DNA of 64,000 nucleotides from Streptomyces sp. NBC_01214 (GCF_026340975.1 NZ_JAPEOS010000002.1:1795001-1859000); one strand, 5' to 3'; shown: positions 54,694 to 63,414, counted from the first letter of the stretch. The notes: a model not told the origin generated them from the letters alone. Numbers and translations are program-made.

Positions 54694-55488
54694 GTGGGCC
54701 GCCGCTACGGACGGCGCCGCCCCTGGGTGCTGCGCGGGATCACGCTGGAACTCCCGCGCGGCGCCCTCGTCCGCGTCGAAGGCGGCAACGGCGGCGGCAA
54801 GTCCACCCTGCTGCGGCTCGTCGCCGGGATCGAGGCCCCGACCGAGGGGCGCGTCACCGGTCGCCCGCCCCGCACCGGCTACGTGCCCGAACGCTTCCCG
54901 GCGGCGCTGCCGCTCACGGCCGCCGACTACCTGACCCGGCTGGGCCGGGTGCACGGGCTGCCGCGCGCCGAGGCGGCCCGCCGGGCGGCCGACCGGCTGG
55001 AGCGGTTCGGCGCCGCCGCGTACGCCCGCACCCCGATGGCCGAACTGTCCAAGGGCAGCAGCCAGAAGGTCGCCGTCGCGCAGGCCCTGCTCGCCGAACC
55101 GGGGCTGCTCGTCCTCGACGAGGCGTGGACCGGCCTGGACGGCTCCGCCCGGACGGAGCTGGACCGGGCCGTCGCCGAACGCACCGCCGCCGGAGGCACG
55201 GTGGTGTTCGTCGACCACGACCCGCGGCGGCTCGCGGGCGCGGCCGACGCCCACTACCGGGTCGAGGGCGGGGCACTCGTACCGGTGTCCGCGCCGGCCG
55301 GGCCCCGCGTACGGATCCACGCGGTCGGCCCGCCCGGCCGAGCGCTGCCCCCGGACCTCGCCGCCTCGCCGGCAGCCGGCGGGGGAGTGCAGCTCACCGT
55401 GGAAGCCGCACGCTCCGACGCGGTCCTGCGCGACCTGCTCACCGCCCGGCCGCCCTGGCACATCCGCGCCGTGGAGGAACTCCCGTGA
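54694..55488 (+). CDS. ABC transporter ATP-binding protein with altered signature
   Basis: A 264-residue ATPase. Walker A is EGGNGGGKST near residue 30 and Walker B LLVLDEAWTGLDG. The signature motif reads LSKGSSQK instead of LSGGQ, and the Q-loop region is degenerate, so ATP hydrolysis may be slow. The first beta strand of ABC domains is LNLTDVGRRYG here, which begins before the GTG at 54694; a CTG at 54679, overlapping the AIM24 stop, would include it, so the true start may be non-standard. It overlaps the permease gene (GTGA). Substrate unknown; an exporter is likely. Confidence 0.8.
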   Translation: MGRRYGRRRPWVLRGITLELPRGALVRVEGGNGGGKSTLLRLVAGIEAPTEGRVTGRPPRTGYVPERFPAALPLTAADYLTRLGRVHGLPRAEAARRAADRLERFGAAAYARTPMAELSKGSSQKVAVAQALLAEPGLLVLDEAWTGLDGSARTELDRAVAERTAAGGTVVFVDHDPRRLAGAADAHYRVEGGALVPVSAPAGPRVRIHAVGPPGRALPPDLAASPAAGGGVQLTVEAARSDAVLRDLLTARPPWHIRAVEELP

Positions 55489-56135
55489 CCGCCCTGCTCC
55501 GTTACCAGAGCGCCCTGCTGCTGCGCTCCCAGCGCTGGCTGGCGCCCCTCCTCGCCTACGCCGCCTTCGTGGCCGTCGGCATCCGGCCGGGCGACCCGGT
55601 ACTGGACTCCCTCGGCTTCGCCGCCGCCGGCCTGGTCCCGGCCACCGCCTGGCTCGTCCGGATCTGCGTGACCGTCGAACCGGACGCGGCCCGCGACTGC
55701 ACGGCCGCCGCGGCCGGTCCCGTACGGGTCCACGCGGCGGCCCTGCTCACCGCGTCGGCCGGTGCGCTGCTCGCCGGAGCCGCGGCGGCCGCCGTCGCCC
55801 TGCTGACCGGCGACCGGGCCGGCGCCGACCCCGGCGCGGCCGCCCTCGCCGGAGCCCTCGCGGTGGCGGCCTGCGCACTGACCGGCACGGCCGTGGGCGC
55901 CCTGTGCAGCAGGCCGTTGCTCCGGCGCCGGGGCCACGCGGTCCTGGCCGGGACCCTCGGCTCCCTGCTCGCCCTGGTCCTCGCGGTCTCCCCGGCCCGC
56001 GGCGCGGTGTCCGCCCTGGTCACGGCGGGCCGCTCGGGGCCGGCGCCGCTGCCGCTCACGGCCCTGGCCGGCGCCCTGCTCCTGGCCGCCGGAGCGGGCA
56101 CGACGGCCAGCTTGGCCGCGGCACGACGCCGCTAG
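55485..56135 (+). CDS. ABC transporter permease, small
   Basis: A 216-residue membrane protein with six predicted helices and very high Ala/Leu content. The N-terminus LLRYQSALLLRSQRWLAPLLAYAAF is typical of ABC-2-type permeases. It is the membrane partner of the preceding ATPase, with which it overlaps by four bases (GTGA at 55485). An inverted repeat that can act as a terminator follows 21 bases after the stop. The transported substance is unknown. Confidence 0.75.
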   Translation: MTALLRYQSALLLRSQRWLAPLLAYAAFVAVGIRPGDPVLDSLGFAAAGLVPATAWLVRICVTVEPDAARDCTAAAAGPVRVHAAALLTASAGALLAGAAAAAVALLTGDRAGADPGAAALAGALAVAACALTGTAVGALCSRPLLRRRGHAVLAGTLGSLLALVLAVSPARGAVSALVTAGRSGPAPLPLTALAGALLLAAGAGTTASLAAARRR

Positions 56136-56156
56136 TCGCTTCGCCCGTACGGGCCC

Positions 56157-56186
56157 GGGTGCCTTCCCACCCGCCGGAAGGCACCC
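56157..56186. terminator. Bidirectional terminator after the ABC genes
   Basis: An 11-base-pair stem GGGTGCCTTCC / GGAAGGCACCC with an 8-base loop, between converging genes. Confidence 0.75.
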
Positions 56187-56189
56187 CGT

Positions 56190-56951
56190 TCAGTCCCGGT
56201 CGGAGCGGGAGGGTCCCGTCGGCCCATCACGGTGACGGTCGTCGGGGCTGCGCTGTAGTTGGCCGCGGCGTCGCTGTTCCTGAGCGGCACGCAGCGTCTG
56301 GACGCGGTGCTCTTCCGCTTTCCGGAGTGCAGACGCGTCGCCCTTCTCGTAGAGGGTGGTGAGTGTCGCGAGCTCCTTGGCGATGTCGTCCAGCTTGTCC
56401 TCCACCCTGCGCAGGGGACTGCGGGCGATCAGCGTCTCGGCGTACGTGCCGAAGTCGACCACGTGCTCGCTGTCTTCCACCGGGCCGTACGGCCCTTCGC
56501 ACCGGACGGTGAAGGTGTAGGCCGTCGGAAGGTCGGTGTTCTGGAAGCGCTCCTGCTCGTCGAGAAGGAATTCAAGTCGTCGTCGTGGCGGAAGCAGGGG
56601 AAACGTCCGGGAGAACGCCCGAGCGAGCAGCTCCGTCAGGTCCTCGCCCCATCCGGATTCCAGCGGGGGATCGACCTCGATCCGTACGTTGCGGGCGATC
56701 GTGGAGCCGATGTTCTCGACGACGATCACGAGGGTGCCCGACGCGTCCGGCTGGATGTCGACGACGACGTAGGGCTCGTTCTGTTCACGACGGACCGCCT
56801 CGGCATGCTCCAGCTGCTGCCGTGCGACCCGAACCTGCTCGTGAGCCGCCACCACCTGGCTGCTCGCGTGCCTGGCCTGCCTCATGCTGATGCCGGCTGC
56901 TGCCACGGCCACCGCCCCGGAACAGGCGGCGATCCAATCTCCTACGTCCAT
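56190..56951 (-). CDS. Hypothetical protein with N-terminal membrane anchor
   Basis: A 253-residue protein. One N-terminal membrane helix (WIAACSGAVAVAAAGIS) is followed by a coiled-coil (HEQVRVARQQLEHAEAVRREQ), a beta-rich middle (PYVVVDIQPDASGTLVIVVEN), and a charged C-terminal coil (LRKAEEHRVQTLRAAQEQRRR). The middle region resembles the DUF-type beta module found after coiled-coils in mobile-region proteins, with IGSTIARNVRIEV. Codon use is less GC-biased than its neighbours. I do not recognise a function. ATG 56951 is the only good start. It stands alone between a terminator and the metallophosphoesterase operon end. Confidence 0.65.
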   Translation of the reverse strand: MDVGDWIAACSGAVAVAAAGISMRQARHASSQVVAAHEQVRVARQQLEHAEAVRREQNEPYVVVDIQPDASGTLVIVVENIGSTIARNVRIEVDPPLESGWGEDLTELLARAFSRTFPLLPPRRRLEFLLDEQERFQNTDLPTAYTFTVRCEGPYGPVEDSEHVVDFGTYAETLIARSPLRRVEDKLDDIAKELATLTTLYEKGDASALRKAEEHRVQTLRAAQEQRRRGQLQRSPDDRHRDGPTGPSRSDRD

Positions 56952-57163
56952 GGCGGGAACCTAGCGCGAGGTCCTGCACCTGAGCCGCGGGGGTCGACCC
57001 AGGACCCGCTGGAACCTCGTCATGGAGGGGACGCGGCCACGGCCAGCCGCTCCCCTCTTCCTGCCGTGTGGACGGAGGTACCGCGCTCACCGGGCTCCTC
57101 CCCGGCGGCGCGACCTTCGGGGCGGCCGTCGGATTTCTGCACGGGATCACCGACCAGCCCTTT

Positions 57164-58150
57164 TCACCGCACGTTCGCGGGGGAGGAGGCGCCGGGGGCG
57201 AGGAGGGTGGGGTCGCCCGTGCCGTCCGCGCGGGTGGACCAGATGTCGCTCGTGCGGCCGTCCCGGCCCGGCAGGGCGTAGGCCACGGTCGTGTCGTCCA
57301 GCCAGGCGGCCTGGTCGTCGACGCCGTGCCGTTCGGCCAGCGGGTGTTCGCGCATCGTCGTCAGGTCGAGGACGTACAGCCGCCAGGGGGCCCGGGGGTC
57401 GTCGGAGACCTTCTTCTTGAAGGCGATGCGGGCGCCGTCCGGTGACAGCGAGGGGCATTCGACGTTCTCCCGCAGTGCCTTCGCCGACCAGGCGCGCAGG
57501 TCGCCCTCGACGAGGTGGGTGGCGCCCCGGGTGGAGACGGTGGCGTAGAAGCGGTTGTCGTCGGCGGCGAAGGTCACGCCCCAGTAGTTGACGTCCGAGT
57601 CGTGGTGGCGGGCCCCGTCGAGGGTCAGCGGGATCTGCTCGATCGACTTGATCAGGTAGCCGGTGCGCAGGTCCAGGATCGCCGTCCGGGTGGAGAACGC
57701 GGCGGTGTTGTAGGAGTCGCCGGTCGTGAAGGTGGTCCAGGACAGCACCTGGCCCGAGGGCGAGACGCGGGCCCGGTTCGGGATGCCGGGCACGGTCACC
57801 TTGCGGACCTCCCGCAGGCGCCGGTCGAGTACGAGGGCCTCCGTGCGGGCCGGGACCCCGGGCAGCCCCCGCAGGCACAGGGCGTGGTCCCCGGCGGTGT
57901 GGAAGCGGTCGCAGGACGGGCCGCCGGTCACCCGCGGCAGGCCCGGACCGACCTGGCGCGCGATCCGCCCGCCGGCCGTGTCCCGGAAGTAGAGGCCCGG
58001 CTCCGAGGTGTCGAAGGAGGCGTCGGCCTGCTGTGCGGACGGCCGTTCGCGGTGCCGTGCGTGCAGGACGTAGCCCAGCGAGCCGCCCGCCAGCAGCAGG
58101 ACCGCGGTGACGACGAGGGCGAGGCGCAGCCGGCGGGACGGGGGGTTCAC
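57164..58150 (-). CDS. TolB/WD40-like membrane-anchored protein
   Basis: A 328-residue protein with an N-terminal membrane anchor (LRLALVVTAVLLLAGGSLGYVL). The rest is built of beta-propeller-like blades, visible as VSPSGQVLSWTTFT, VTFAADDNRFYATVST, CPSLSPDGARIAFKK and DIWSTRADGTGDPTLLAPG. Propellers of this kind bind proteins or sugars. GTG 58150 overlaps the stop of the MFS gene (GTGA), so it is the third gene of the phosphoesterase-MFS operon. The function is unknown; a role in the same uptake or export route is plausible. Confidence 0.75.
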   Translation of the reverse strand: MNPPSRRLRLALVVTAVLLLAGGSLGYVLHARHRERPSAQQADASFDTSEPGLYFRDTAGGRIARQVGPGLPRVTGGPSCDRFHTAGDHALCLRGLPGVPARTEALVLDRRLREVRKVTVPGIPNRARVSPSGQVLSWTTFTTGDSYNTAAFSTRTAILDLRTGYLIKSIEQIPLTLDGARHHDSDVNYWGVTFAADDNRFYATVSTRGATHLVEGDLRAWSAKALRENVECPSLSPDGARIAFKKKVSDDPRAPWRLYVLDLTTMREHPLAERHGVDDQAAWLDDTTVAYALPGRDGRTSDIWSTRADGTGDPTLLAPGASSPANVR

Positions 58151-59439
58151 GGGGCCTCCGGGGCGGCGGTCGGGGCGGTCGGGGCCGTCGGGGGAACGGC
58201 GGGCAGGATGCGCGAGGCGGCCGCGAGCGCTCCGGCCAGCGCGAGGGCCGCGGCCCAGAGGGCGGGCCGCTGCCCCCAGAGGGTCCACGCCGCTCCGAAT
58301 CCGGCGGCGCCCAGCAGCCGGGCCAGCGCCTGGCCGGTCTGCAGCACCGCGAGCCCGCCGGCCCGCCCGGCCTCGGGCAGCGCGGGAGCGGCGAGCGCCA
58401 TCAGGACCCCGTCGGTGGCCGCGTAGAAGAGGCCCAGCAGGGCGAGCACACCCACGACGGTCGGCGGGGAGACGGGGGCCAGGAGCAGGGCGTACGCGCC
58501 GAGCAGGGCGCAGTGCCCGAGCAGGAAGGCCGTCCGGCGCCCGGTCCGGTCGGCGGTGCGGTCGGCGAGCCGGCCCACGGGGACGGCGAGCAGCAGGTAG
58601 ACGGCGGCGGCCCCGAGCGGCAGCAGCGTGAACAGGGCGGGCGGCAGGTCGAGTCCGCGCAGGAGCAGCAGGTAGAGGAAGGCGTCGCCGATGGTGGTGG
58701 CGCCGAGCAGGGCCGAGGCGCAGAGCACGCGGCGGAACACGGGGTCGCGCAGGACCGACCGGCGGGGCGGCCGGGTCCTGGCCGGGGGCGCGGACGTCGG
58801 CCCGGCAGCCGGCCCGGGCGCGGCCGGGACGTACACGACGAGCAGCAGCACACCGAGCAGGCCGGTGCAGAAACTGACGGCGAACACCGCGTCGTAGGCA
58901 TCGGCGGTCGCCCCGAGCACGGCGAACGCGGCGAGCGGCCCGAGCAGGGCGCCCGTGGTGTCCATGGCGCGGTGCACGCCGAAGGACCGGCCGAGGCTCT
59001 CCGGGGGCCCGCTGAGCGAGATGAGGGCGTCGCGCGGGGCGGTACGGATGCCCTTGCCCAGCCGGTCGGCGGCGAGCGCGGCGGCGATCGCGCCCGTGGC
59101 GCCCCCGGCGAGGAGCAGCCCGAGTCGGGAGAGCGCGGAGAGCAGGTAGCCGGCGCCGGCGACCCGCTTGTGGTGGCCGCGGCGGTCGGCGAGCCGCCCG
59201 CCGAGCAGTCGCACGAGGGCGGTGGCCCCGTGGAACATGCCGTCGAGGAAGCCGAACTGGAGGGGAGTCAGGCCGAGGCCCAGGACGAGGTAGAGCGGCA
59301 GCACCGCCGTGACCATCTCGGAGGAGATGTCGGTGACGAGGCTGACCGCGCCGAGCGCGAGGACGGCGGCGGGGACGCGCCGCCGGGCCCCCTGGGGGCG
59401 GGGCGGCGCGTCCGGGCGGCCGTTGGCGGCCAGGTACAT
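58147..59439 (-). CDS. MFS transporter
   Basis: A 430-residue transporter with twelve predicted helices. The first reads AVLALGAVSLVTDISSEMVTA and the loop 2-3 signature GGRLADRRGHHKRVAGAG marks the major facilitator family. It resembles exporters of the DHA1/SetA-like group; the cargo is unknown. The ATG at 59439 overlaps the phosphoesterase stop (TGATG), and the stop overlaps the propeller gene. A Pro/Ala-rich tail ends the protein (PPTAPTAPTAAPEAP). The three genes form one tightly coupled operon. Confidence 0.85.
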   Translation of the reverse strand: MYLAANGRPDAPPRPQGARRRVPAAVLALGAVSLVTDISSEMVTAVLPLYLVLGLGLTPLQFGFLDGMFHGATALVRLLGGRLADRRGHHKRVAGAGYLLSALSRLGLLLAGGATGAIAAALAADRLGKGIRTAPRDALISLSGPPESLGRSFGVHRAMDTTGALLGPLAAFAVLGATADAYDAVFAVSFCTGLLGVLLLVVYVPAAPGPAAGPTSAPPARTRPPRRSVLRDPVFRRVLCASALLGATTIGDAFLYLLLLRGLDLPPALFTLLPLGAAAVYLLLAVPVGRLADRTADRTGRRTAFLLGHCALLGAYALLLAPVSPPTVVGVLALLGLFYAATDGVLMALAAPALPEAGRAGGLAVLQTGQALARLLGAAGFGAAWTLWGQRPALWAAALALAGALAAASRILPAVPPTAPTAPTAAPEAP

Positions 59440-60806
59440 CAGTGGCAGCTGTACTTCGGGCTCGTGTCCTTGACCTGGCCGTCGGTGGTCACGTAGGTCC
59501 ACCCGTAGCCGGAGTCGGTGAAGTCCAGCTTCACCACGCCGTACGGTCCGCTGATCCGCTTCTGGCTGTTGGGCTGGACCTCCTCGATCGGGTAGGGACC
59601 GGCGCCGCCCGTCCCGCCGACGATCTCCACGATCCCGTCGGCGGTGGCCCGGCCCTCGGGGTCCTGCGGGGCGAACCGCTCGTAGTGGTGGTCGTGTCCG
59701 CCCAGGACCAGGTCGGCCCGGGCGGCGTAGAGGATCTTCCAGACGGGCTTGGAGACGGGGTCGTTGCCGTGTCCGCCGGAGGAGTACAGCGGGTGGTGCC
59801 AATAGGCGGCGACGCACGGCTTGGTGGTGGCGGCGAGGTCGGCCTTCAGCCAGTTGAGCTGGGCGGCCTGGTCGAAGGAGTTGGAGTCGAGGGCGACGAA
59901 GTGCCAGTTGCCCTCGTCGAAGCTGTAGTAGCTCTTGCCCTGCGGGTAGGCGATGCTGCCGAAGTACGACTTGTACCCGGCGAGCGGGCCGGCCGGGTCG
60001 TACGTCTCGTGGTTGCCCGGGACCGGGCGGGTCTTGGCCTTGAAGGCGCCCCAACTCCTGTCGTAGTAGGCGCGGTAGTCGGAGAGCCGGGCGTCGTCGT
60101 ACTGGTTGTCGCCCATCGTCAGGTAGAACTTCGGGTCGATCCGCTGGGCGAGCGCGGCGGTCTTCGGGTGCGCGCAGCCGCTGTCGGAGGCCGTGCACTG
60201 CGCGGCGATGTCACCGGCGGCGACGACCGTGAAGGAGCCGCCCGGCGGCGGCCCGTCCCCGACGGTGCCGTACACCTCGGCCTCGAAGAGCGAGTAGCCG
60301 TACGAGGTGCCGCGCGCGGTGCCCTGGACGCGCAGGTAGCGGCCCTTGCCGGACAGGCCGGTCCAGTCGTCGACGCCGCCGTTGCCGGCGCTCTCGCTGG
60401 CGAGCGCGGTCCAGGCGGCGCCGTCGGCGGAGACCTCGACGCGGTACGCCTTGGCGTAGGCCGCCTCCCAGGTGAGCCGCACCCGCGAGACGGTGGCCCC
60501 GGCCCCGAGGTCGACCCGGATCCACTGCGGGTCCTTGCCCTCGGCGCTGGCCCAGCGGGTGGCCGGGTCTGCGTCGAAGGCGTTCTTCGCGCCCAGCGAG
60601 GAGGACTCGGTGGAGGAGGCGGTGGCGGGCTTCCCGCGGGATATGAGGGGGTCGGCGGCGGCCCCGGCCCGTCCGGGCCAGGCGAGGAGGAGCCCGCCGA
60701 CGAGGGTGAGTGCGGCGAAGCCGGTGAGGGTGGTGAGGAGGAGGGTGCGAAGTCTGCCGCGTAACAGAGGGGGGTGAGCGGAGGCGTTCAGGCGGTTCAG
60801 GCGCAT
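59439..60806 (-). CDS. Secreted metallophosphoesterase with discoidin (F5/8 type C) domain
   Basis: A 455-residue secreted protein. The signal peptide (LLLTTLTGFAALTLVGGLLLA) is followed by a galactose-binding/discoidin domain (ASSTESSSLGAKNAFDADPATRWAS, then RVRLTWEAAYAKAYRVEVS). The C-terminal calcineurin-type phosphoesterase domain has the metal motifs VVAAGDIAAQ (GD), TMGDNQYDD (GDN), PVPGNHETY (GNHE) and LVLGGHDHHYERF (GHDH). It probably removes phosphate from a polymer or a glycan-bound substrate. ATG 60806 has GGGAG eight bases upstream. It is the first gene of an operon with an MFS transporter and a propeller protein. A GGAAAGTTTCC palindrome lies about 180 bases upstream. Confidence 0.88.
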   Translation of the reverse strand: MRLNRLNASAHPPLLRGRLRTLLLTTLTGFAALTLVGGLLLAWPGRAGAAADPLISRGKPATASSTESSSLGAKNAFDADPATRWASAEGKDPQWIRVDLGAGATVSRVRLTWEAAYAKAYRVEVSADGAAWTALASESAGNGGVDDWTGLSGKGRYLRVQGTARGTSYGYSLFEAEVYGTVGDGPPPGGSFTVVAAGDIAAQCTASDSGCAHPKTAALAQRIDPKFYLTMGDNQYDDARLSDYRAYYDRSWGAFKAKTRPVPGNHETYDPAGPLAGYKSYFGSIAYPQGKSYYSFDEGNWHFVALDSNSFDQAAQLNWLKADLAATTKPCVAAYWHHPLYSSGGHGNDPVSKPVWKILYAARADLVLGGHDHHYERFAPQDPEGRATADGIVEIVGGTGGAGPYPIEEVQPNSQKRISGPYGVVKLDFTDSGYGWTYVTTDGQVKDTSPKYSCH

Positions 60807-60984
60807 ACCTGGAACTCCCTGCCTTGAGGGGCGGCGAGAGCTGGACACTGGGGCGGGGCGCCGCACCCGCCCACGGGGCGGGCAGGGGGCGGCGCCACGG
60901 CGGCCGGGTCAGAGCTCTCGCTGAGCGCGTCATGCCCGTGGGGATGGGCACCGCGCCAAGCCGCCGCCCGGGACACTAACAGGA

Positions 60985-60997
60985 AGGAAAGTTTCCT
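60985..60997. promoter_or_regulatory. Palindrome AGGAAAGTTTCCT
   Basis: A perfect 13-base palindrome between the divergent phosphoesterase operon and the small zinc protein. It is similar to the AGGAAAGTTTCCT core that I recall from the CsnR (chitosanase) operators of Streptomyces and from upstream of other secreted-enzyme genes. The identity of the regulator here is inferred. Confidence 0.5.
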
Positions 60998-61042
60998 ACC
61001 AGTACTCCGGACGGAGGCAGTTGCCCGTAAGCCGTCCGCCGG

Positions 61043-61048
61043 TAGGCT
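61043..61048 (+). promoter_or_regulatory. -10 TAGGCT with TTGCCC -35, leaderless-type spacing
   Basis: TAGGCT ends seven bases before ATG 61056; TTGCCC lies at 61021-61026 with a 16-base spacer. Confidence 0.5.
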
Positions 61049-61055
61049 CGTCCAC

Positions 61056-61262
61056 ATGAACCGGTCGGACGAGCCCCCGTCGCAGGAGCCCCCGTCGTAC
61101 TGCCCCGCACCGGCTGCACCGGCCGGCCGGGTGGCGGGACCGCCGTACGCGGACTGCCTGGAGTGCGCAAAGCCCACCGAGTACGGGGTCGCCACCCCGG
61201 GTGTGGTGCTCTGCCCCGTGTGCGAGTGGCAGGAGGCCCAGCGCACCGCCTGTTCCGGCTAG
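61056..61262 (+). CDS. Small zinc-ribbon-like protein
   Basis: A 68-residue protein. The C-terminal half has two Cys pairs, CLEC and CPVC, 18 residues apart, likely a zinc ribbon or knuckle. The N-terminal half is Pro/Ala/Glu-rich. No signal peptide is present. ATG 61056 is supported by a -35/-10 promoter spaced for a leaderless message (TAGGCT, seven bases). I know similar small proteins from other Streptomyces genomes but no function. It converges on the deacetylase gene with 17 bases between the stops. Confidence 0.65.
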   Translation: MNRSDEPPSQEPPSYCPAPAAPAGRVAGPPYADCLECAKPTEYGVATPGVVLCPVCEWQEAQRTACSG

Positions 61263-61279
61263 GAACCGCCGGGCCCGCG

Positions 61280-62191
61280 CTACGTGCCGATCAGCTCGGA
61301 GACCTTCACGAAGCGGTAGCCGCGCTTGCGCAGTTCGGGGACGATCCGCTGGATGGCCTCCTCGGTGACCGGGGCGGCGCTGCGCGTGCAGTGCATGACC
61401 ACCACCGAGCCGGGCTTCACGCCGCTGAGCACCTGCTCGGCCACGGCGCCCGGGTCCTTGGAGAAGGCGTCCCCGCTGACCACGTCCCACTGGACGGCCG
61501 TGACCTTGGCCGTGGACAGGGTCCGCAGCGCCTGGTCGTCGTAGCAACCGCCGGGGAAGCGGAAGTACGGGACGGTGTTGAGCGCGCCCGCCTGCCGGAA
61601 GGCGGCGAAGGCCCGGTCCACGTCGGCCCGGGCGGCCGCGGCGTCGAGCGCGGGCAGCCCGTAGCAGGGGGACTTGAAGGCGTGGTGGCTGTACGAGTGG
61701 TTCGCGATCTCGAAGTTCGGGTCGGTGCCGATCGACTTGGCCTGGTCCGGGTACTCCTCGGCCCAGCGGCCCGTCATGAAGATGGTCGAGGGCACCTTGA
61801 GGGTGCGCAGGGTCGAGATCAGCGCGGGATTGTCGAAGCGTTCCCCGTCCGCGGCGCGCGGCCCCTGGTCGGAGGTCATGTCGGCGTCGAAGGTCAGCGC
61901 CACGGTCTTGTCCGTCTGCTGCTTCGCCCGTTCGAAGACGGGGGTCAGGCCGTTCGGACCCGGAGCCATGGTCGGGGGCTTGGCGGGCGCACCGGCCTGC
62001 GGGGACGCGGCGGGCGATCCGGAGGCGGAGGTGGCGGCGGAGGCCGAAGCCGGGGCCGAGGCGGCGGGGGTGCCCATACGGGCCTCGCGGCCGGCGTCCG
62101 GCGCGCCGGCGCCGCCCCCGCATCCCGCGAGGGCGGCGCCGAGCACCGCCGTGGCAGCTGCGGCAGCTACTTTTCGTACGGAATTGGTCAC
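61280..62191 (-). CDS. Polysaccharide deacetylase lipoprotein (CE4)
   Basis: A 303-residue envelope enzyme. The signal peptide ends in LAGC, followed by an Ala/Ser/Pro-rich linker to about residue 75. The CE4 motifs are TFDADMT (catalytic base Asp), ANHSYSHHAF (two metal His), RFPGGCYDD, QWDVVSGD and VVMHCTRSAAP. It probably deacetylates peptidoglycan, chitin or another N-acetylated wall sugar. ATG 62191 is the first good start and gives a complete signal peptide. It is separated from the PPK2 gene by 59 bases on the same strand. Confidence 0.9.
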   Translation of the reverse strand: MTNSVRKVAAAAATAVLGAALAGCGGGAGAPDAGREARMGTPAASAPASASAATSASGSPAASPQAGAPAKPPTMAPGPNGLTPVFERAKQQTDKTVALTFDADMTSDQGPRAADGERFDNPALISTLRTLKVPSTIFMTGRWAEEYPDQAKSIGTDPNFEIANHSYSHHAFKSPCYGLPALDAAAARADVDRAFAAFRQAGALNTVPYFRFPGGCYDDQALRTLSTAKVTAVQWDVVSGDAFSKDPGAVAEQVLSGVKPGSVVVMHCTRSAAPVTEEAIQRIVPELRKRGYRFVKVSELIGT

Positions 62192-62250
62192 GCACGCAAA
62201 CTATATGACTAACTGATCAGAAGAATGAACGACAGGCGGTCGGCGGGAAC

Positions 62251-63354
62251 TCACCCCGCCAGCAGCCTCCTGCGGCACTCCTCGACGTCGAAGTCCCCCT
62301 TCGGGTACTGCGGATCGAGATCCTCCAGATGCTCCCGCAGCAGCGTGCTGATGGCCCAGTTGCGGTACCACTTGCGGTCCGCGGGCACCACGTACCAGGG
62401 CGCCGCATCGGTGGAGCAGCGCTCCAGCGCCACCTCGTACGCCTCCTGGTACGCGGCCCACGCGCCGCGCTCCTCGATGTCGCCCACGTTGAACTTCCAG
62501 TGCTTGTCCGGGTCGTCCAGCCGCGCCAGGAGCCGGGCCCGCTGCTCCTCGTAGCCGATGTGGAGGAAGACCTTCACCACGGTCACGCCGTCGTCGACGA
62601 GGGCCTTCTCGAACCGGTTGATCTGGGCGTACCGGGCGCGGAGCCGGTTGCGCGGCACCAGCTCGCGGACCCGGGCGATCAGCACGTCCTCGTAGTGGGA
62701 ACGGTCGAAGATGCCGATCTCACCCGGCCGGGGGAGCTCCTGCTTGATGCGCCAGAGGAAGGGGTGGCCCAGCTCCTCCGGGGTGGGCGCCTTGAAGGCC
62801 TTGATCCGGCAGCCGGAGGGGTTGAACAGGCCGATCACGTGCTTGAGGGTGCCGCCCTTGCCGCTGGTGTCCATGCCCTGGAGGACGAGGAGCACCCGGC
62901 GGCGGTCACCGGCGGTGCTCGCCGCGTAGAGCCGCTCCTGGAGGGAGCCGAGCGGCTGCGCCAGCAGGGCGGTGGCGGCCGCCCCGGCCGCCTTGGACGC
63001 GGGGCCGCCGGGGGTCGCGGAGGGGTCGAGGTGGCCGAGGTCCGGCCGTTCGCCCGGGGGCACGCGCAGCAACTCCCGCAGCGGCCGGGCCCCGGAGCCG
63101 TCGGCCCCGGAGCGCTCGCCGGGCTTCCCGGGCTTGCCGGGCTTGCCGTGGTTACCGGTCTTCGCCGGCTCGGCCGCCCGTTCCGGCTTCGGGGCCTTCT
63201 CCCGCTCCTCGGACTTCCCCGGCTTCCCCGACTTCCCCGCCTTCTCGGGCTGTGCGGACCTCGCGTCCTTCGCGTCCTTGGCGGCCTTCCCCCGCTTCTC
63301 CTGCTGCTTCTCGGACTTCGCCGCTTTCCGCTTCTCGTTCTGCTTCCCGGCCAT
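62251..63354 (-). CDS. ppk2: Polyphosphate kinase 2 family protein
   Basis: A 367-residue nucleoside di/monophosphate kinase that uses polyphosphate. Walker A is LQGMDTSGKGGTLKH, the aspartate motif EIGIFDRSHYEDV, and the lid arginines lie in RNRLRARYAQINRFEKAL. The C-terminal ~250 residues match the family length. An N-terminal extension of about 90 residues is extremely basic, with KSEKQQEKRGKAAKD and GKPGKPGKPG repeats, about a quarter lysine; it may bind polyphosphate or RNA directly. ATG 63354 follows GGGGTGG at six bases. Which phosphate acceptor it uses (AMP, ADP or GDP) cannot be told. Confidence 0.9.
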   Translation of the reverse strand: MAGKQNEKRKAAKSEKQQEKRGKAAKDAKDARSAQPEKAGKSGKPGKSEEREKAPKPERAAEPAKTGNHGKPGKPGKPGERSGADGSGARPLRELLRVPPGERPDLGHLDPSATPGGPASKAAGAAATALLAQPLGSLQERLYAASTAGDRRRVLLVLQGMDTSGKGGTLKHVIGLFNPSGCRIKAFKAPTPEELGHPFLWRIKQELPRPGEIGIFDRSHYEDVLIARVRELVPRNRLRARYAQINRFEKALVDDGVTVVKVFLHIGYEEQRARLLARLDDPDKHWKFNVGDIEERGAWAAYQEAYEVALERCSTDAAPWYVVPADRKWYRNWAISTLLREHLEDLDPQYPKGDFDVEECRRRLLAG

Positions 63355-63414
63355 CGCTGACCACCCCAATCCCGTCGGTTCCGTACGATCTTCCAGCAGC
63401 CCGAACGGGAACGC

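Noticed and set aside
56952..57163. Possible small gene between the 253-residue hypothetical gene and the propeller gene
   Set aside because: A short frame (starting GTG 57068) runs into antisense sequence and has no ribosome site or known motif.
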